Positions 8,355 to 17,285 of a stretch of 64,000 nucleotides of DNA are shown one piece after another; the first letter of the stretch is position 1; each line of letters begins with the position of its first letter. Source of the DNA: Haloferax marinum (GTDB lineage Archaea > Halobacteriota > Halobacteria > Halobacteriales > Haloferacaceae). The position numbers were made by a program, and so were the translations under genes. The notes under the pieces are model-generated. The model saw only the letters and a program-made list of their open reading frames with translations. It searched no databases and was not told the DNA's origin. The DNA lies in contig NZ_WKJQ01000001.1 of NCBI RefSeq assembly GCF_009674625.1, forward strand, positions 1-64,000, read 5' to 3'.

Positions 8355-9494
8355 ATGTCAACGGTAGCAGAGCAAACTGGTCTCGACCCTGAGCGTCTGT
8401 GGGGCGCTGGCGTCGTGGCTATTCTCGTCGCACTCGTCGGCGGGTCGCTCGCGTTCCCTCGCGTCGTCTACGACGGCTTCATCTGGAAATACTTCTGGGG
8501 GCCGGTTCAAGCCGACGCGAACTCGGCCGTCTGTGCAACTCGAGCGACCGGCGTCACGGAGTACCTCGGTAGCTCGTCGGCGTGCGCTGCAGCGGCCCAA
8601 CCGGTCGCGTATCCCGGCTACACACTCGTCTCCGAGGTCGGATACATGGTCACGCTCGTCATCGCACTCACGGGCGTCGTCTTCTTGCTCCGTCGCCTCG
8701 AAATCGGTGAACGACCACGGTTCTTCTACTCACTCATCCCGTTCATGTTCTTCGGCGGTGCGTTCCGCGTCGTCGAAGACGCGAACGACACGCCCGGAAC
8801 CGTGGACGCGCTCATCTCCTACCCAATCAACACGCTGGTCATCAGCCCGGTCATCTACGTGACCGTCTTCGCGATTACGCTCGTCGCCGTCGTCGGAAGC
8901 GTCTTCGCTGAACGCGCGGGTATCGTCGACGACTACGTGAAACCGCTGTTCGGTGCCGGCACTGCCGTCCTCGCAGTGACACTCGCGTACCTCCTGTTCA
9001 TCGGTATCACGGGCACGAACGGCGCGACCTTCTACCCGCAGGTGCTCGTCGTCATCCTCCTCGGCGCGACGGTCGTCGCCGCCGTGACGTGGGTCCTTCT
9101 CGAACGCTACGCGCCCGAAGTCAACGCCGGGACCGGACTCATCGGACTCGTCATCATCTGGGGTCACGCCGTCGACGGCGTCGCAAACGTCATCGGACTC
9201 GACTGGATGACTGCGCTCGGTGCTGGAAACAACCTCGTTCCGAAACACCCCGTGAACAAAGCCGTCGTCGACTTCACCGCTTCGACGCTCCCGGAATCCA
9301 TCCTCGCCATCACTGGCGACGCGTGGCCGTTCTTACTCGTCAAACTCGTCGCGGCGACGGCCGTCGTCTGGGTGTTCGACGAACAGATATTCGAGGACAG
9401 TCCGCGCTACGCCATCTTGCTCCTCATCGCCGTCCTCGCCGTCGGTCTGGGGCCAGGGACGCGTGACATGCTTCGCGCGACGTTCGGGGTCTGA
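8355..9494 (+). CDS. DUF63 family membrane protein
   Basis: A 379-residue polytopic membrane protein with about nine hydrophobic helices, spread from residue 15 ([19 protein letters not shown]) to the C terminus ([22 protein letters not shown]). DUF63 family landmarks include [21 protein letters not shown] after the third helix and [16 protein letters not shown] in a later loop. The family is archaeal and its function is unknown; the conserved charged residues inside these membrane-adjacent motifs suggest an enzyme or transporter. The start ATG (MSTVAEQTG) fits family length. It has its own promoter region after the Lrp gene and is convergent with the YcaO gene. Confidence 0.88.
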   Translation: MSTVAEQTGLDPERLWGAGVVAILVALVGGSLAFPRVVYDGFIWKYFWGPVQADANSAVCATRATGVTEYLGSSSACAAAAQPVAYPGYTLVSEVGYMVTLVIALTGVVFLLRRLEIGERPRFFYSLIPFMFFGGAFRVVEDANDTPGTVDALISYPINTLVISPVIYVTVFAITLVAVVGSVFAERAGIVDDYVKPLFGAGTAVLAVTLAYLLFIGITGTNGATFYPQVLVVILLGATVVAAVTWVLLERYAPEVNAGTGLIGLVIIWGHAVDGVANVIGLDWMTALGAGNNLVPKHPVNKAVVDFTASTLPESILAITGDAWPFLLVKLVAATAVVWVFDEQIFEDSPRYAILLLIAVLAVGLGPGTRDMLRATFGV

Positions 9495-9655
9495 GGCTCG
9501 ACTATCCAGACGCTCGCTGTTTTTCGACCCGACGAAGGTTCATATACGAAACCGCGGCCAGCAAGCCTATGCGCTAACGCTCAGCGCGCGACGACTCGCG
9601 GGTGTCCGACACACCGTCGCGCGACTCGAATCGTGTCGGCTGTCAGCCTTTCTCC

Positions 9656-11344
9656 TTACGGGAACGGGTGGAACTCCCGGTCTAACCGAGGTTCGAAGCC
9701 GAGTTCGCGCGGGACGGACTCGGCGCGGTCGGCGAAGAACGGGTCACCGATGAACAGTGGTTGGGCGTCCGGAATCAGCACGCGCACTGCCTCGAAGCCC
9801 AGGCGTTCGACGTCTCTCGGCGTGGTTCGGGCGACGTAGGCGTCGAGACCGGCGTCAGCGACGCGTTCGACGACGGCATCGAGTTCGTCTGTCCCGTCGG
9901 GGAGCTCGTCCGGTCCAACCGAGTCGGCAGGGAGGGTCGCGTCGGGTGTGACGAACTCCTCGGCGGCGTCTGGAAAGTCGGCGTACGTCGCGATTGCACC
10001 GCCCTGTTGTGCTGCCTGCTTTGGACCCATCGCACGGAGTTCGGTCCAGTTCTGGAGTGCCTCGGCGAGTGCCGACCGAGCGGCACTGGTTGCGTCGAGG
10101 TTGGCACCAGACCCCATCGCGAACTTCGGCCACTCACCGTCGCGGTGGACGGCGACGGCGACGACAGGCACGTCCACGTCCTGTGTCACCAACAGCGCCG
10201 TCACGTCGAGGTCTTCCGACCGTGCCCGTGCGGCCAGCGTCTCGAATCCCTCGTCGCTCACGTCGAGGCCGAGTGGGTCGAACGACGAGTACCACGCGAG
10301 CATCGTCGCGTCGCGCTCGATGGTCTCGTAGAGGCCAGAGAGAATCGCTTCGGTTCCGGAGTTTCCGAGGCCGAGCCCCGTCGTAATCGACGGCTTGTGT
10401 CGGTCGTTCGGCGGGGGGTAGTGGACGAACTCCGCGGGGAGCGAAACCGTCTGTTCGGTCGCGAGATGTTCGCCTTCGACCCACTGAATCGGTTCGTTCG
10501 GGTCGGGAGCACGATAAGAATCTGGACGGACGAACCGACTCGGTGGAACAGCCCCTGGTCGAGAAGCCGCAGGTCCGACGGCGAACTCACTCGACCGGTA
10601 GACACCCGCCGAGTAGCGTTCGAGGGCTTCTCCGAGTGCTTTCATGTACGCGTCGTCCCACCCTGCGGCCGCGCCACCGGCGAGTTCTGCCGCGCGGGTA
10701 TCCGAGTACACTGTGGTGTCTGCGGTCTGCGCCATGTAGTACGGAAGCGGGAACGACTCCCGCTCGCCGACCTGTGTGACGATTCCGAGGCGGTCGTCGA
10801 CGGCCATCTCCGCGCGCGAGAGTGCGTCGTCTAACTCGACTGCACGAAAGTCTCGGCGGACGGTTCGGTCGCAGTCTGTCGGCGATGGCGCTGGCAGAAA
10901 CGAGCGCTCTCGGCCGGGAACTTCGACGACGGTGCCTGCGATGTCGTCGCCAGAGAGGAGCGAGACGCCGCGTCGGCCGGCGATGGCACCAGCGAGTCGA
11001 ACCGCCGCCCGGTCGCCCGATGGTCGGCCACTCGATTCAGTCGTCGACGCGACGCGAGCGCGAAGGTCGTCGAATCCACCACTCGTCCGGTCGAACGCCG
11101 AGACGGCGGCGTCGAGGTCTGAGACGACGTGTCCGCCGACGCCGCCGATTTCGACCGCGATCCACCGCTCGGATGCGGCGTCTGCCGCGTCGAACGCGTC
11201 GTTCCCAACCGGTGCGACGACGAATCCGAGGTCGAACTCGTCGAACGATTCAGGGGACGTCTCGGAGACTGTGGCGTCGATGTCGGAACAGGCCGCGCGA
11301 ATCGACTCGGCGGCGGGCCCGCTCCCGACGAGTCCGATGTTCAT
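9656..11344 (-). CDS. YcaO domain protein
   Basis: A 562-residue protein with a C-terminal YcaO domain, the ATP-dependent fold that phosphorylates amide backbones to make azolines or thioamides, or supports RNA thiolation. The N-terminal 180 residues (MNIGLVGSGPAAESIRAA) look like the Rossmann-type or partner-like domain seen in haloarchaeal members. YcaO landmarks are KALGEALERYSAGVYR near residue 235, GLGLGNSGTEAILSGLYETIERDA near 330, and RSALAEALQNWTELR near 430. The protein ends in HPFP, a short proline-containing tail as in many YcaO enzymes. No TfuA, precursor peptide or dehydrogenase gene is adjacent, so the substrate is open. The TbsP-like regulator gene lies 66 bases upstream on the same strand. 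Confidence 0.88.
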   Translation of the reverse strand: MNIGLVGSGPAAESIRAACSDIDATVSETSPESFDEFDLGFVVAPVGNDAFDAADAASERWIAVEIGGVGGHVVSDLDAAVSAFDRTSGGFDDLRARVASTTESSGRPSGDRAAVRLAGAIAGRRGVSLLSGDDIAGTVVEVPGRERSFLPAPSPTDCDRTVRRDFRAVELDDALSRAEMAVDDRLGIVTQVGERESFPLPYYMAQTADTTVYSDTRAAELAGGAAAGWDDAYMKALGEALERYSAGVYRSSEFAVGPAASRPGAVPPSRFVRPDSYRAPDPNEPIQWVEGEHLATEQTVSLPAEFVHYPPPNDRHKPSITTGLGLGNSGTEAILSGLYETIERDATMLAWYSSFDPLGLDVSDEGFETLAARARSEDLDVTALLVTQDVDVPVVAVAVHRDGEWPKFAMGSGANLDATSAARSALAEALQNWTELRAMGPKQAAQQGGAIATYADFPDAAEEFVTPDATLPADSVGPDELPDGTDELDAVVERVADAGLDAYVARTTPRDVERLGFEAVRVLIPDAQPLFIGDPFFADRAESVPRELGFEPRLDREFHPFP

Positions 11345-11410
11345 GGGAGCGACGAAGAACGGCGGAGAGAAAAAGCGAGGGGTCTCGCGGTTGTGTCGCC
11401 TCCGAGTGGA

Positions 11411-12238
11411 TTACGCTTCGAGGAAGTCCAGTGCGACGTCAGCGAGTTCGTCGATGTCGGCGTCGGCGAGTGTGTCGTCTCCGAGTTTCAGACGGAGGCG
11501 TGGACGGCCAACGTCGATGGGAACCTTCTCGGTGTCGATGAGGCCGAGTTCTTCGAGTTTCGTCTTCGTCCGGGAGAACGTCGCCTTGCTCGCGATGCCG
11601 ACGTCTTCGCCCCACTTGGAGATGTCGTAGAGAAGCACTTCGTTGCGTGCGGCGACGAGGAGCGAGATGGTCACTTCGTCGAGGCCGTCGCCGTCACCGC
11701 GGGCAGACGAGAGTGACGAGAGAACGGCGTCGAAGTCGTCGAGCGTCTCTTCACCGATGTCTTCTCCGAGCGTCTCGCGGACGCGGGAGAGCGGTGGCGT
11801 GCGGAGTTTGAACTCGGGTGCGTCTTCCCAGTGAGACCGGTGTGCCTCGAGTGCCGTGTGGACGAACTCTTCGTCGTCGGTGACGAGACCAGCGACCTTT
11901 CCGCCTGCGCCGACGAGGGCGACGACGGTGTTCGGCGTGACGAACAACGTGTTCTCGACTTCGTCGTGGGCGGTCCGCATCGAGAGCACGTCTTCGGCGA
12001 CGAGGTTCGCTGCGTTGGAGGCGACGATGAAGTCGTCCATGACGTTTTTCAAGACACTCTCTTCGGCGACGAGACGAATCTTGGGGATGTCTGTGCCGAG
12101 GGAAGTCGAGACGGTCACGAGTCCTTCGATGACGTCGGCAGTCGGGTTGGCGACTAAAACTTCGTCCGCTGTCGAGGTGAGGACGGATTCGATGATATCC
12201 TCGACCCCCTCAGCGAGCAAATTAGAACGAATAGCCAT
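11411..12238 (-). CDS. tbsP: TbsP-like (DUF5821) transcriptional regulator
   Basis: A 275-residue haloarchaeal regulator. The first two thirds (MAIRSNLLAEGVEDIIESVLTS onward) form an effector or interaction domain seen in TrmB-like haloarchaeal proteins. A winged helix follows at about residues 185-245, including ISLLVAARNEVLLYDISKWG and GIASKATFSRTKTKLEELGLI. The sequence resembles what I remember of Haloferax TbsP, which acts with TrmB on glycolysis and gluconeogenesis genes; that identification is from memory. The start is followed upstream by ATTTAATATTAAC, a TATA-like sequence close enough for a leaderless mRNA. It is divergent from glyA and upstream of the YcaO gene. Confidence 0.7.
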   Translation of the reverse strand: MAIRSNLLAEGVEDIIESVLTSTADEVLVANPTADVIEGLVTVSTSLGTDIPKIRLVAEESVLKNVMDDFIVASNAANLVAEDVLSMRTAHDEVENTLFVTPNTVVALVGAGGKVAGLVTDDEEFVHTALEAHRSHWEDAPEFKLRTPPLSRVRETLGEDIGEETLDDFDAVLSSLSSARGDGDGLDEVTISLLVAARNEVLLYDISKWGEDVGIASKATFSRTKTKLEELGLIDTEKVPIDVGRPRLRLKLGDDTLADADIDELADVALDFLEA

Positions 12239-12603
12239 GGTTTGAATATCGCCACAAATCTATTTAATATTAACGCAAATTCACTCTCAGTATGTATGCG
12301 GTATCGTATTGTAACAACTATTTCGCAGGCGAATTGAGCGTCTCGTCTCAGAAATTTTACTTCTGAACGGTGTAGGAAAATTAACCCTGCTATCGGGTGC
12401 GATTCCGTGGACGACTCTGCCGGGTCCACGCAGGTGTCTCCTATCGAGTACGATGACGAGACAGGTCAGTATTCGACGAGCTCTACGCGTTCGTGTATTT
12501 GTCACCTCGTGTCACGGTCGACATGTGCAAATCGGTGCAACACAACACCGGCAGGTGCGGCCAAATGGGACACATTTATGCCCTAATTGGGCAGGTACTA
12601 CAC
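12239..12603. promoter_or_regulatory. Divergent control region between the TbsP-like gene and glyA
   Basis: A 365-base gene-free stretch. The tbsP side has the AT-rich word TATTTAATATTAAC at about 12260. On the glyA side TTTATG at 12575-12580 lies about 25 bases before the glyA ATG, as expected for a TATA box with a leaderless transcript. Just after it, CCCTAATTGGG (12581-12591) is a near-palindrome overlapping the expected start site and could be an operator. The middle shows nothing I can name. Confidence 0.5.
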
Positions 12604-13851
12604 ATGGACTACAGCCACGTCCGCGACGTCGACCCTGCTGTGGCAGACGCCCTCGAAGGAGAGGTCGAACGCCAGCGCGACACCCTCGCGATGATCGCAT
12701 CCGAGAACCACGTCAGCGAAGCGGTCCTCGAGGCACAGGGGAGTGCCCTGACGAACAAGTACGCCGAAGGATACCCCGGCAAGCGCTACTACGCTGGCTG
12801 TGAGTTTGCCGACGAGGTCGAGAATCTCGCCATCGACCGCGCCAAAGAACTCTGGGGTGCAGAACACGTCAACGTGCAACCGCACTCCGGGACGCAGGCG
12901 AACATGGGGGTCTACCTCGCGATGCTCGAACCGGGCGACAAGATTCTCTCGCTCGACTTGACCCACGGCGGCCACCTGAGTCACGGCCACCCCGCGAACT
13001 TCACGGGGAAACTCTACGACGTCGAACAGTACGAAGTCGACGCCGAGACGGGATACATCGACTACGAGCAACTCGCGGAGAAAGCCGAGGAGTTCGAACC
13101 GGACATCATCGTCTCCGGGTACTCCGCGTACCCGCGCGCCGTCGAGTGGGAGACGATTCAGGACGTCGCCGACTCGGTCGACGCGCTCCACCTCGCAGAC
13201 ATCGCCCACATCACGGGTCTCGTCGCTGCGGGTGTCCACCCCTCGCCCGTCGGCATCGCCGACTTCGTCACGGGGTCGACGCACAAGACCATCCGCGCCG
13301 GCCGCGGTGGTATCATCATGTGCAAAGAGGAGTACGCCTCGAAGATAGACAGCGCCGTCTTCCCCGGTGGGCAGGGCGGCCCGCTCATGCACAACGTCGC
13401 CGGCAAGGCCGTCGGCTTCAAGGAAGCGCTCCAACCCGAGTTCGAAGAGTACGCCCAGCAAGTCGTCGACAACGCGAAAGTCCTCGCCGAGACGTTCGAA
13501 GACCACGGTCTCAGCGTCGTCTCCGGCGGCACCGACACCCACCTCGTCCTCGTGGACCTGCGTGACTCCCACCCGGACCTCACCGGCGGCGACGCCGAAG
13601 AGGCACTCGAAGCGACGGGCATCGTCCTCAACGCGAACACCGTTCCCGGCGAGACGCGCTCGGCGTTCAACCCGAGTGGCATCCGCGCCGGCACGCCCGC
13701 ACTCACGACCCGTGGCTTCGGCGAAGACGAGATGCGCGAAGTCGGCGAACTCATCGTGAAGGTCGTAAACGCTCCCGAAGACGACGACGTACTCGCTGAA
13801 GTCTCCGAGCGCGTGCAGGAACTCTGCGACGCCCACCCGCTGTACGAGTAA
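12604..13851 (+). CDS. glyA: Serine hydroxymethyltransferase
   Basis: A 415-residue PLP enzyme that interconverts serine and glycine while carrying a one-carbon unit on a folate or pterin. The PLP-lysine motif is GSTHKTIRAGRGG with K228. Other family motifs are IASENHVSEAV, ALTNKYAEGYPGKRYYAGC, VQPHSGTQAN and HITGLVAAGVHPSP. The frame stays open upstream to 12493, but the ATG at 12604 begins with the usual MDYSHVRDVDP and sits 25 bases after a TATA-like box, suggesting a leaderless mRNA. With folD 1.8 kb away it supplies one-carbon units. It is divergent from the TbsP-like regulator, which could link it to carbon control. Confidence 0.97.
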   Translation: MDYSHVRDVDPAVADALEGEVERQRDTLAMIASENHVSEAVLEAQGSALTNKYAEGYPGKRYYAGCEFADEVENLAIDRAKELWGAEHVNVQPHSGTQANMGVYLAMLEPGDKILSLDLTHGGHLSHGHPANFTGKLYDVEQYEVDAETGYIDYEQLAEKAEEFEPDIIVSGYSAYPRAVEWETIQDVADSVDALHLADIAHITGLVAAGVHPSPVGIADFVTGSTHKTIRAGRGGIIMCKEEYASKIDSAVFPGGQGGPLMHNVAGKAVGFKEALQPEFEEYAQQVVDNAKVLAETFEDHGLSVVSGGTDTHLVLVDLRDSHPDLTGGDAEEALEATGIVLNANTVPGETRSAFNPSGIRAGTPALTTRGFGEDEMREVGELIVKVVNAPEDDDVLAEVSERVQELCDAHPLYE

Positions 13852-13963
13852 CGTCGCTCGTCGTTTCGTTCTCCGTTTTTCTCTCGTCTCCAGTGAGTCG
13901 TGTGTCGCCCCCGACACACCGACCCGCCTTTTTGTCGATTCCAGTCGTATCTGGACTATCCCG

Positions 13964-14566
13964 ATGCGAAGACGCACCCTCCTCAGTTCGTTCACGGTGG
14001 CGCTCGCCGCAGTGGCCGGTTGTACGTCTCCAGGTGGGACCGAAGATATGACCGACGACGAGACGACAGCAGCGACCCAGACGCCCGACGAGCCCTCAGA
14101 CGACCCGGCTACTACTTCAGAGACGACCGAACCCAACGGTGGCACCACCACGGACGACACCGGCGGCGGCACGGACGACACCGGCGGCGGTTCCGACGAA
14201 CTCGACCTGCGCGAGGCGAACGTGATGGGCGTCTCGCTCGAGCAGTCGGGCAGCGACTACCGATTCTCGGTGACGCTCCTCCACGACGACGACGGAGAGG
14301 ATGGCTACGCCAACTGGTGGGTCGTCGAATCACTCGACGGAACCGAACTCGGCAGGCGAGAACTCTTGCACGCCCACGGGACACAGGAGTTCACTCGCTC
14401 GGAGACCATCGCGATTCCGGAGGAGACGACGTGCGTGGTCGTCCGCGGTCACGACCAGACCCACGGCTACGGTGGCCAGGCGATGCTCGTGAACCTCGAA
14501 ACTGGGACGATGCGGACGGAACGACAGGGGTCGGAACCCAAGTCGTTCGCCGACGCGACGTGTTGA
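13964..14566 (+). CDS. Putative lipoprotein
   Basis: A 200-residue exported protein. MRRRTLLSSFTVALAAVAGC is a Tat-like signal ending in a lipobox with C20. A long threonine-, aspartate- and glycine-rich linker (about residues 25-75, with TDDTGGGTDDTGGG repeats) is typical of haloarchaeal surface lipoproteins and is probably O-glycosylated. The folded C-terminal part (ANVMGVSLEQSGSDYRFSVTLLHDDDGEDGYANWW) is beta-rich with a CVVVRGHDQTHGYGG segment. It resembles small haloarchaeal surface domains of unknown function. It is monocistronic between glyA and the DUF211 gene. Confidence 0.75.
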   Translation: MRRRTLLSSFTVALAAVAGCTSPGGTEDMTDDETTAATQTPDEPSDDPATTSETTEPNGGTTTDDTGGGTDDTGGGSDELDLREANVMGVSLEQSGSDYRFSVTLLHDDDGEDGYANWWVVESLDGTELGRRELLHAHGTQEFTRSETIAIPEETTCVVVRGHDQTHGYGGQAMLVNLETGTMRTERQGSEPKSFADATC

Positions 14567-14645
14567 GTCGCCATCGACCGGACGAGTTGTAGAACATCTT
14601 CGCAGAGTAACACTATTACCTGCCGGACCCAACGTTCGCCAGACT

Positions 14646-14945
14646 ATGGCACCGATTCGTCGCCTCGTTCTCGACGTGTTGAAACCGCACGCACCGTCGA
14701 AGGTGGAGTTAGCCCGTGAAGTGGCGTCTGTATCCGGTGTCAGCGGGGCGAACGCCTTGCTTCTCGAGACAGACCGCGACGTGGAGAACGTCAGACTCGT
14801 CGTCGAGGGCGACGACATCGACGTCGAGGCAGTCGAACACCGAATCGTCGACCTCAGCGGGACAGTCCACTCCATCGACGAAGTCGTCGCCGGCGAACAG
14901 ATGGTCGATTCACGAGATATCCCGCAGGACTGGTTGCCACCGTGA
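14646..14945 (+). CDS. DUF211 family protein
   Basis: A 99-residue ferredoxin-like (ACT-like) protein of the DUF211 family. The start MAPIRRLVLDVLKPH and the alternating LLLETDRDVENVRLVVEGDDIDVEAVE strand-helix pattern match the family along its full length. Function is unknown. The stop codon overlaps the GTG start of the VIT1/CCC1-like gene by four bases (GTGA), so the two are translationally coupled. That coupling hints at a role connected with the membrane protein, perhaps as a cytoplasmic partner or sensor. Confidence 0.85.
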   Translation: MAPIRRLVLDVLKPHAPSKVELAREVASVSGVSGANALLLETDRDVENVRLVVEGDDIDVEAVEHRIVDLSGTVHSIDEVVAGEQMVDSRDIPQDWLPP

Positions 14946-15517
14946 CGCCGCAGCGACTCGTTTCCGTACTCGGACAAGAGCAGGTTCGTGCCATCTCTCG
15001 TCGCTACTTCGTCTCCAACGGATTCGACGGTGCACTGACCTGCATCGGTGTCGTCATCGGCGCGTTTCTCACTGGCGTCACCGACGGCCAGATAGTGGTG
15101 AAAATCGGCCTCGGCGCGGCCATCGGCCTCACCACGTCGGGCGTCTGGAGCGTCTGGGAGATAGAACGCGCCGAGAAGTTGGCCGAACTCGACCGCATCG
15201 AAGACGCGATGTTGACCGACCTGAGCGGCACCGCGGTCGAACGCGACAAAGTCATCGCCCGCGGAATCAACGCCGTCGCCAGCGGACTCGGACCACTCGT
15301 CAGCATCGTCGTTCCACTCCTTCCGTTTCTCGCCGTCGGGTCGCTGTTTACCATGCTGACGGCGACGGCCACCTCCGTCGCACTCGGGACCGGGATTCTG
15401 TTCACCTTCGGGTCGTACATGGGGTCGATTTCGGGGCAGCGATGGTACGTCGCAGGGGTTCGAATGGCACTCGCGGGCGTCGCGGTGGCCGCCGTGAACC
15501 TGTTGTTCGGCGGGTGA
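14942..15517 (+). CDS. VIT1/CCC1-like membrane transporter
   Basis: A 191-residue membrane protein with about five helices, of the VIT1/CCC1 superfamily (iron/manganese transporters). The N-terminal YFVSNGFDGALTCIGVVIGAFLTGV matches the first-helix motif of the family. The cytoplasmic segment EIERAEKLAELDRIEDAML is charged and helical, as in the metal-binding loop. The last helices are LGPLVSIVVPLLPFLAV, LFTMLTATATSVALGTGILFTFG and MALAGVAVAAVNLLFGG. The GTG start overlaps the DUF211 stop codon. The metal specificity cannot be read from sequence. Confidence 0.75.
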   Translation: MTPQRLVSVLGQEQVRAISRRYFVSNGFDGALTCIGVVIGAFLTGVTDGQIVVKIGLGAAIGLTTSGVWSVWEIERAEKLAELDRIEDAMLTDLSGTAVERDKVIARGINAVASGLGPLVSIVVPLLPFLAVGSLFTMLTATATSVALGTGILFTFGSYMGSISGQRWYVAGVRMALAGVAVAAVNLLFGG

Positions 15518-15528
15518 GTCACGGGGAA

Positions 15529-15581
15529 AATAGGCACGAATGTGGATATTTACTCTGTTTTGAAACGTAGAATAGGCACGA
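15529..15581 (+). promoter_or_regulatory. Paired 11-bp boxes upstream of folD
   Basis: AATAGGCACGA occurs at 15529-15539 and 15571-15581, exactly 42 bases apart, which is four turns of B-DNA. The pair lies 42-94 bases before the folD start and just after the transporter gene. Same-face spacing suggests a two-site operator. Coincidence is possible given the short boxes. Confidence 0.35.
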
Positions 15582-15622
15582 TTCCGAATCTTTGAAATGG
15601 TCGGGCCTCACACCCACAGGCA

Positions 15623-16516
15623 ATGACGACCATCATCGACGGGAACGCCGTCGCAGAGGAGATCCGGTCCGGGCTGACCGACGCCATCGACGCCCTCGAC
15701 GACGCCGGCGTGAAACCGGGACTCGCGACGGTGCTGATGAGCGACGACCCTGCGAGTGAGACGTACGTCGCGATGAAACAGCGCGACTGCGAAGAAGTCG
15801 GTATCGAGGCGTTCGACCACCACCTCGACTCGGACACTCCTGCGGACGAACTCTACTCGCTCGTCGACGACCTGAACGAGGACGACGACGTGCACGGCAT
15901 CCTCGTGCAGATGCCCGTCCCCGACCACGTCGACGACCGGACGGTCCTCCGCCGCATCGACCCCGCGAAAGACGTCGACGGCTTCCACCCCGAGAACGTG
16001 GGCCGCCTCGTTGCGGGCGACGCGCGCTTCAAACCCTGCACACCCCACGGAATCCAGAAACTTCTCGCTTCGGTCGACGTCGAGACCGAGGGGGCAGACG
16101 TGGTCGTCGTCGGCCGGTCGGACATCGTCGGCAAGCCGATGGCGAACCTGCTCATCCAGAAAGCAGCAGGTGGCAACGCCACGGTGACCGTCTGTCACTC
16201 CCGCACGAAGGACCTCGCCGCGAAGACACGACAGGCCGACATCGTCATCGCCGCCGTCGGCGTCCCCGAACTCGTCACGGGTGACATGCTCTCGGAGGAC
16301 ACCGTCGTCATCGACGTGGGCGTCAACCGTGTGGACGCGGACAACGAGAAAGGGTACGAACTCGTCGGTGACGTGGAGTTCGACTCCGCCAAGGAGAAGG
16401 CGAGCGCAATCACGCCCGTCCCCGGTGGCGTCGGCCCGATGACGCGCGCGATGCTCCTCTGGAACACCGTCAAAGCGGCCGCAGAAGCCGAAGACGTCGA
16501 TATCGACCTCCCCTGA
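15623..16516 (+). CDS. folD: Bifunctional methylenetetrahydrofolate dehydrogenase/methenyltetrahydrofolate cyclohydrolase
   Basis: A 297-residue enzyme that oxidises 5,10-methylenetetrahydrofolate to methenyl and hydrolyses it to 10-formyltetrahydrofolate. Signature segments are SETYVAMKQRDCEEVGI (catalytic tyrosine and lysine of the active site), GILVQMPVPDHVD, VVVVGRSDIVGKPMANLL (NAD(P)-binding loop) and the C-terminal PVPGGVGPMTRAMLLWNT. Length and motif order are normal. Together with glyA and the DHPS-like gene at the end of the window it supports an active folate one-carbon system, as known for haloarchaea. The Nudix gene starts five bases after its stop. Confidence 0.96.
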   Translation: MTTIIDGNAVAEEIRSGLTDAIDALDDAGVKPGLATVLMSDDPASETYVAMKQRDCEEVGIEAFDHHLDSDTPADELYSLVDDLNEDDDVHGILVQMPVPDHVDDRTVLRRIDPAKDVDGFHPENVGRLVAGDARFKPCTPHGIQKLLASVDVETEGADVVVVGRSDIVGKPMANLLIQKAAGGNATVTVCHSRTKDLAAKTRQADIVIAAVGVPELVTGDMLSEDTVVIDVGVNRVDADNEKGYELVGDVEFDSAKEKASAITPVPGGVGPMTRAMLLWNTVKAAAEAEDVDIDLP

Positions 16517-16521
16517 GTCGG

Positions 16522-17034
16522 ATGGAGAGACAGATGGGGGCACCGCCGGGTATCGATGGCGAGTGGACGATAGACGACGACGGTGTCGTCCAGCGTCGCA
16601 ACCGCCGTGACCTCGACGCCGACACGTTCGACCGCCTCGCCACACGAATCCGTGACGGCCTCGACTGGGGCGTCGCCGGGTTCTGTGACCGAGATGGGTC
16701 GATTCTCCTCGTCCGGCAGGACGGCAAGTGGGTCCTCCCCGGCGGGGGCGTCGAATCGGGCGAGTCGAAGACAGACGCACTGGTTCGAGAGATTCGGGAG
16801 GAGACCGGTCTGGAGGCGACTATCGAGACGCTTCGAGTCGTCACAGAACAGACGTTCACGCACGGCGACGACGCCGTGACGTTCCACTTCGCAATCTACG
16901 ACGTCGCCGTCGACGGCGAACTCACCGACGACCCCGGACTCGAAGACGAGGCGATAGCCGACGTCTCGTGGTTCGAGACACCTCCCGAAGACACGCTCGA
17001 CCGACCGCTAGTCGCGTTTTTACGGTCCCGCTGA
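16522..17034 (+). CDS. Nudix hydrolase
   Basis: A 170-residue Nudix protein. The box is complete: G75, E81 and REIREETGL (residues 89-97), preceded by WVLPGGGVESGE. The N-terminal 45 residues are a charged helical extension. Members hydrolyse nucleoside diphosphates linked to another group; the substrate is unknown. It begins five bases after folD and is probably cotranscribed. Immediately after its stop codon comes a ten-copy 17-bp tandem array, so its mRNA 3' end must pass through or end in that array. Confidence 0.92.
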   Translation: MERQMGAPPGIDGEWTIDDDGVVQRRNRRDLDADTFDRLATRIRDGLDWGVAGFCDRDGSILLVRQDGKWVLPGGGVESGESKTDALVREIREETGLEATIETLRVVTEQTFTHGDDAVTFHFAIYDVAVDGELTDDPGLEDEAIADVSWFETPPEDTLDRPLVAFLRSR

Positions 17035-17044
17035 CGCAGGCGTT

Positions 17045-17214
17045 CTCCTCCGGCACATCTTCTCCTCCGGCACATCTTCTCCTCCGGCACATCTTCTCCT
17101 CCGGCACATCTTCTCCTCCGGCACATCTTCTCCTCCGGCACATCTTCTCCTCCGGCACATCTTCTCCTCCGGCACATCTTCTCCTCCGGCACATCTTCTC
17201 CTCCGGCACGTCTT
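17045..17214. repeat. Ten-copy 17-bp tandem array
   Basis: The unit CTCCTCCGGCACATCTT is repeated ten times without spacers, and only the last copy has a change (ACATC to ACGTC). A partial eleventh copy follows. It fills the gap between the convergent Nudix and zinc-finger genes, starting ten bases after the Nudix stop. The near-perfect identity indicates recent expansion. Because 17 is not a multiple of three, the array is not selected as a protein repeat. It is not a CRISPR, since there are no spacers. Confidence 0.97.
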
Positions 17215-17285
17215 CTCCTCCGCTTCGTTCTCGTATCCTATCGTCGATTGGTACTCTCGTATCCTGTCTCTGGTCGGTGCGACTG

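Noticed and set aside
12598..14181. 527-codon minus-strand frame across glyA and the lipoprotein gene
   Set aside because: Spans two real genes on the opposite strand and has no motif.
17045..17214. Possible CRISPR array
   Set aside because: Repeats are directly adjacent with no spacers and the unit is only 17 bp; no cas genes are present.
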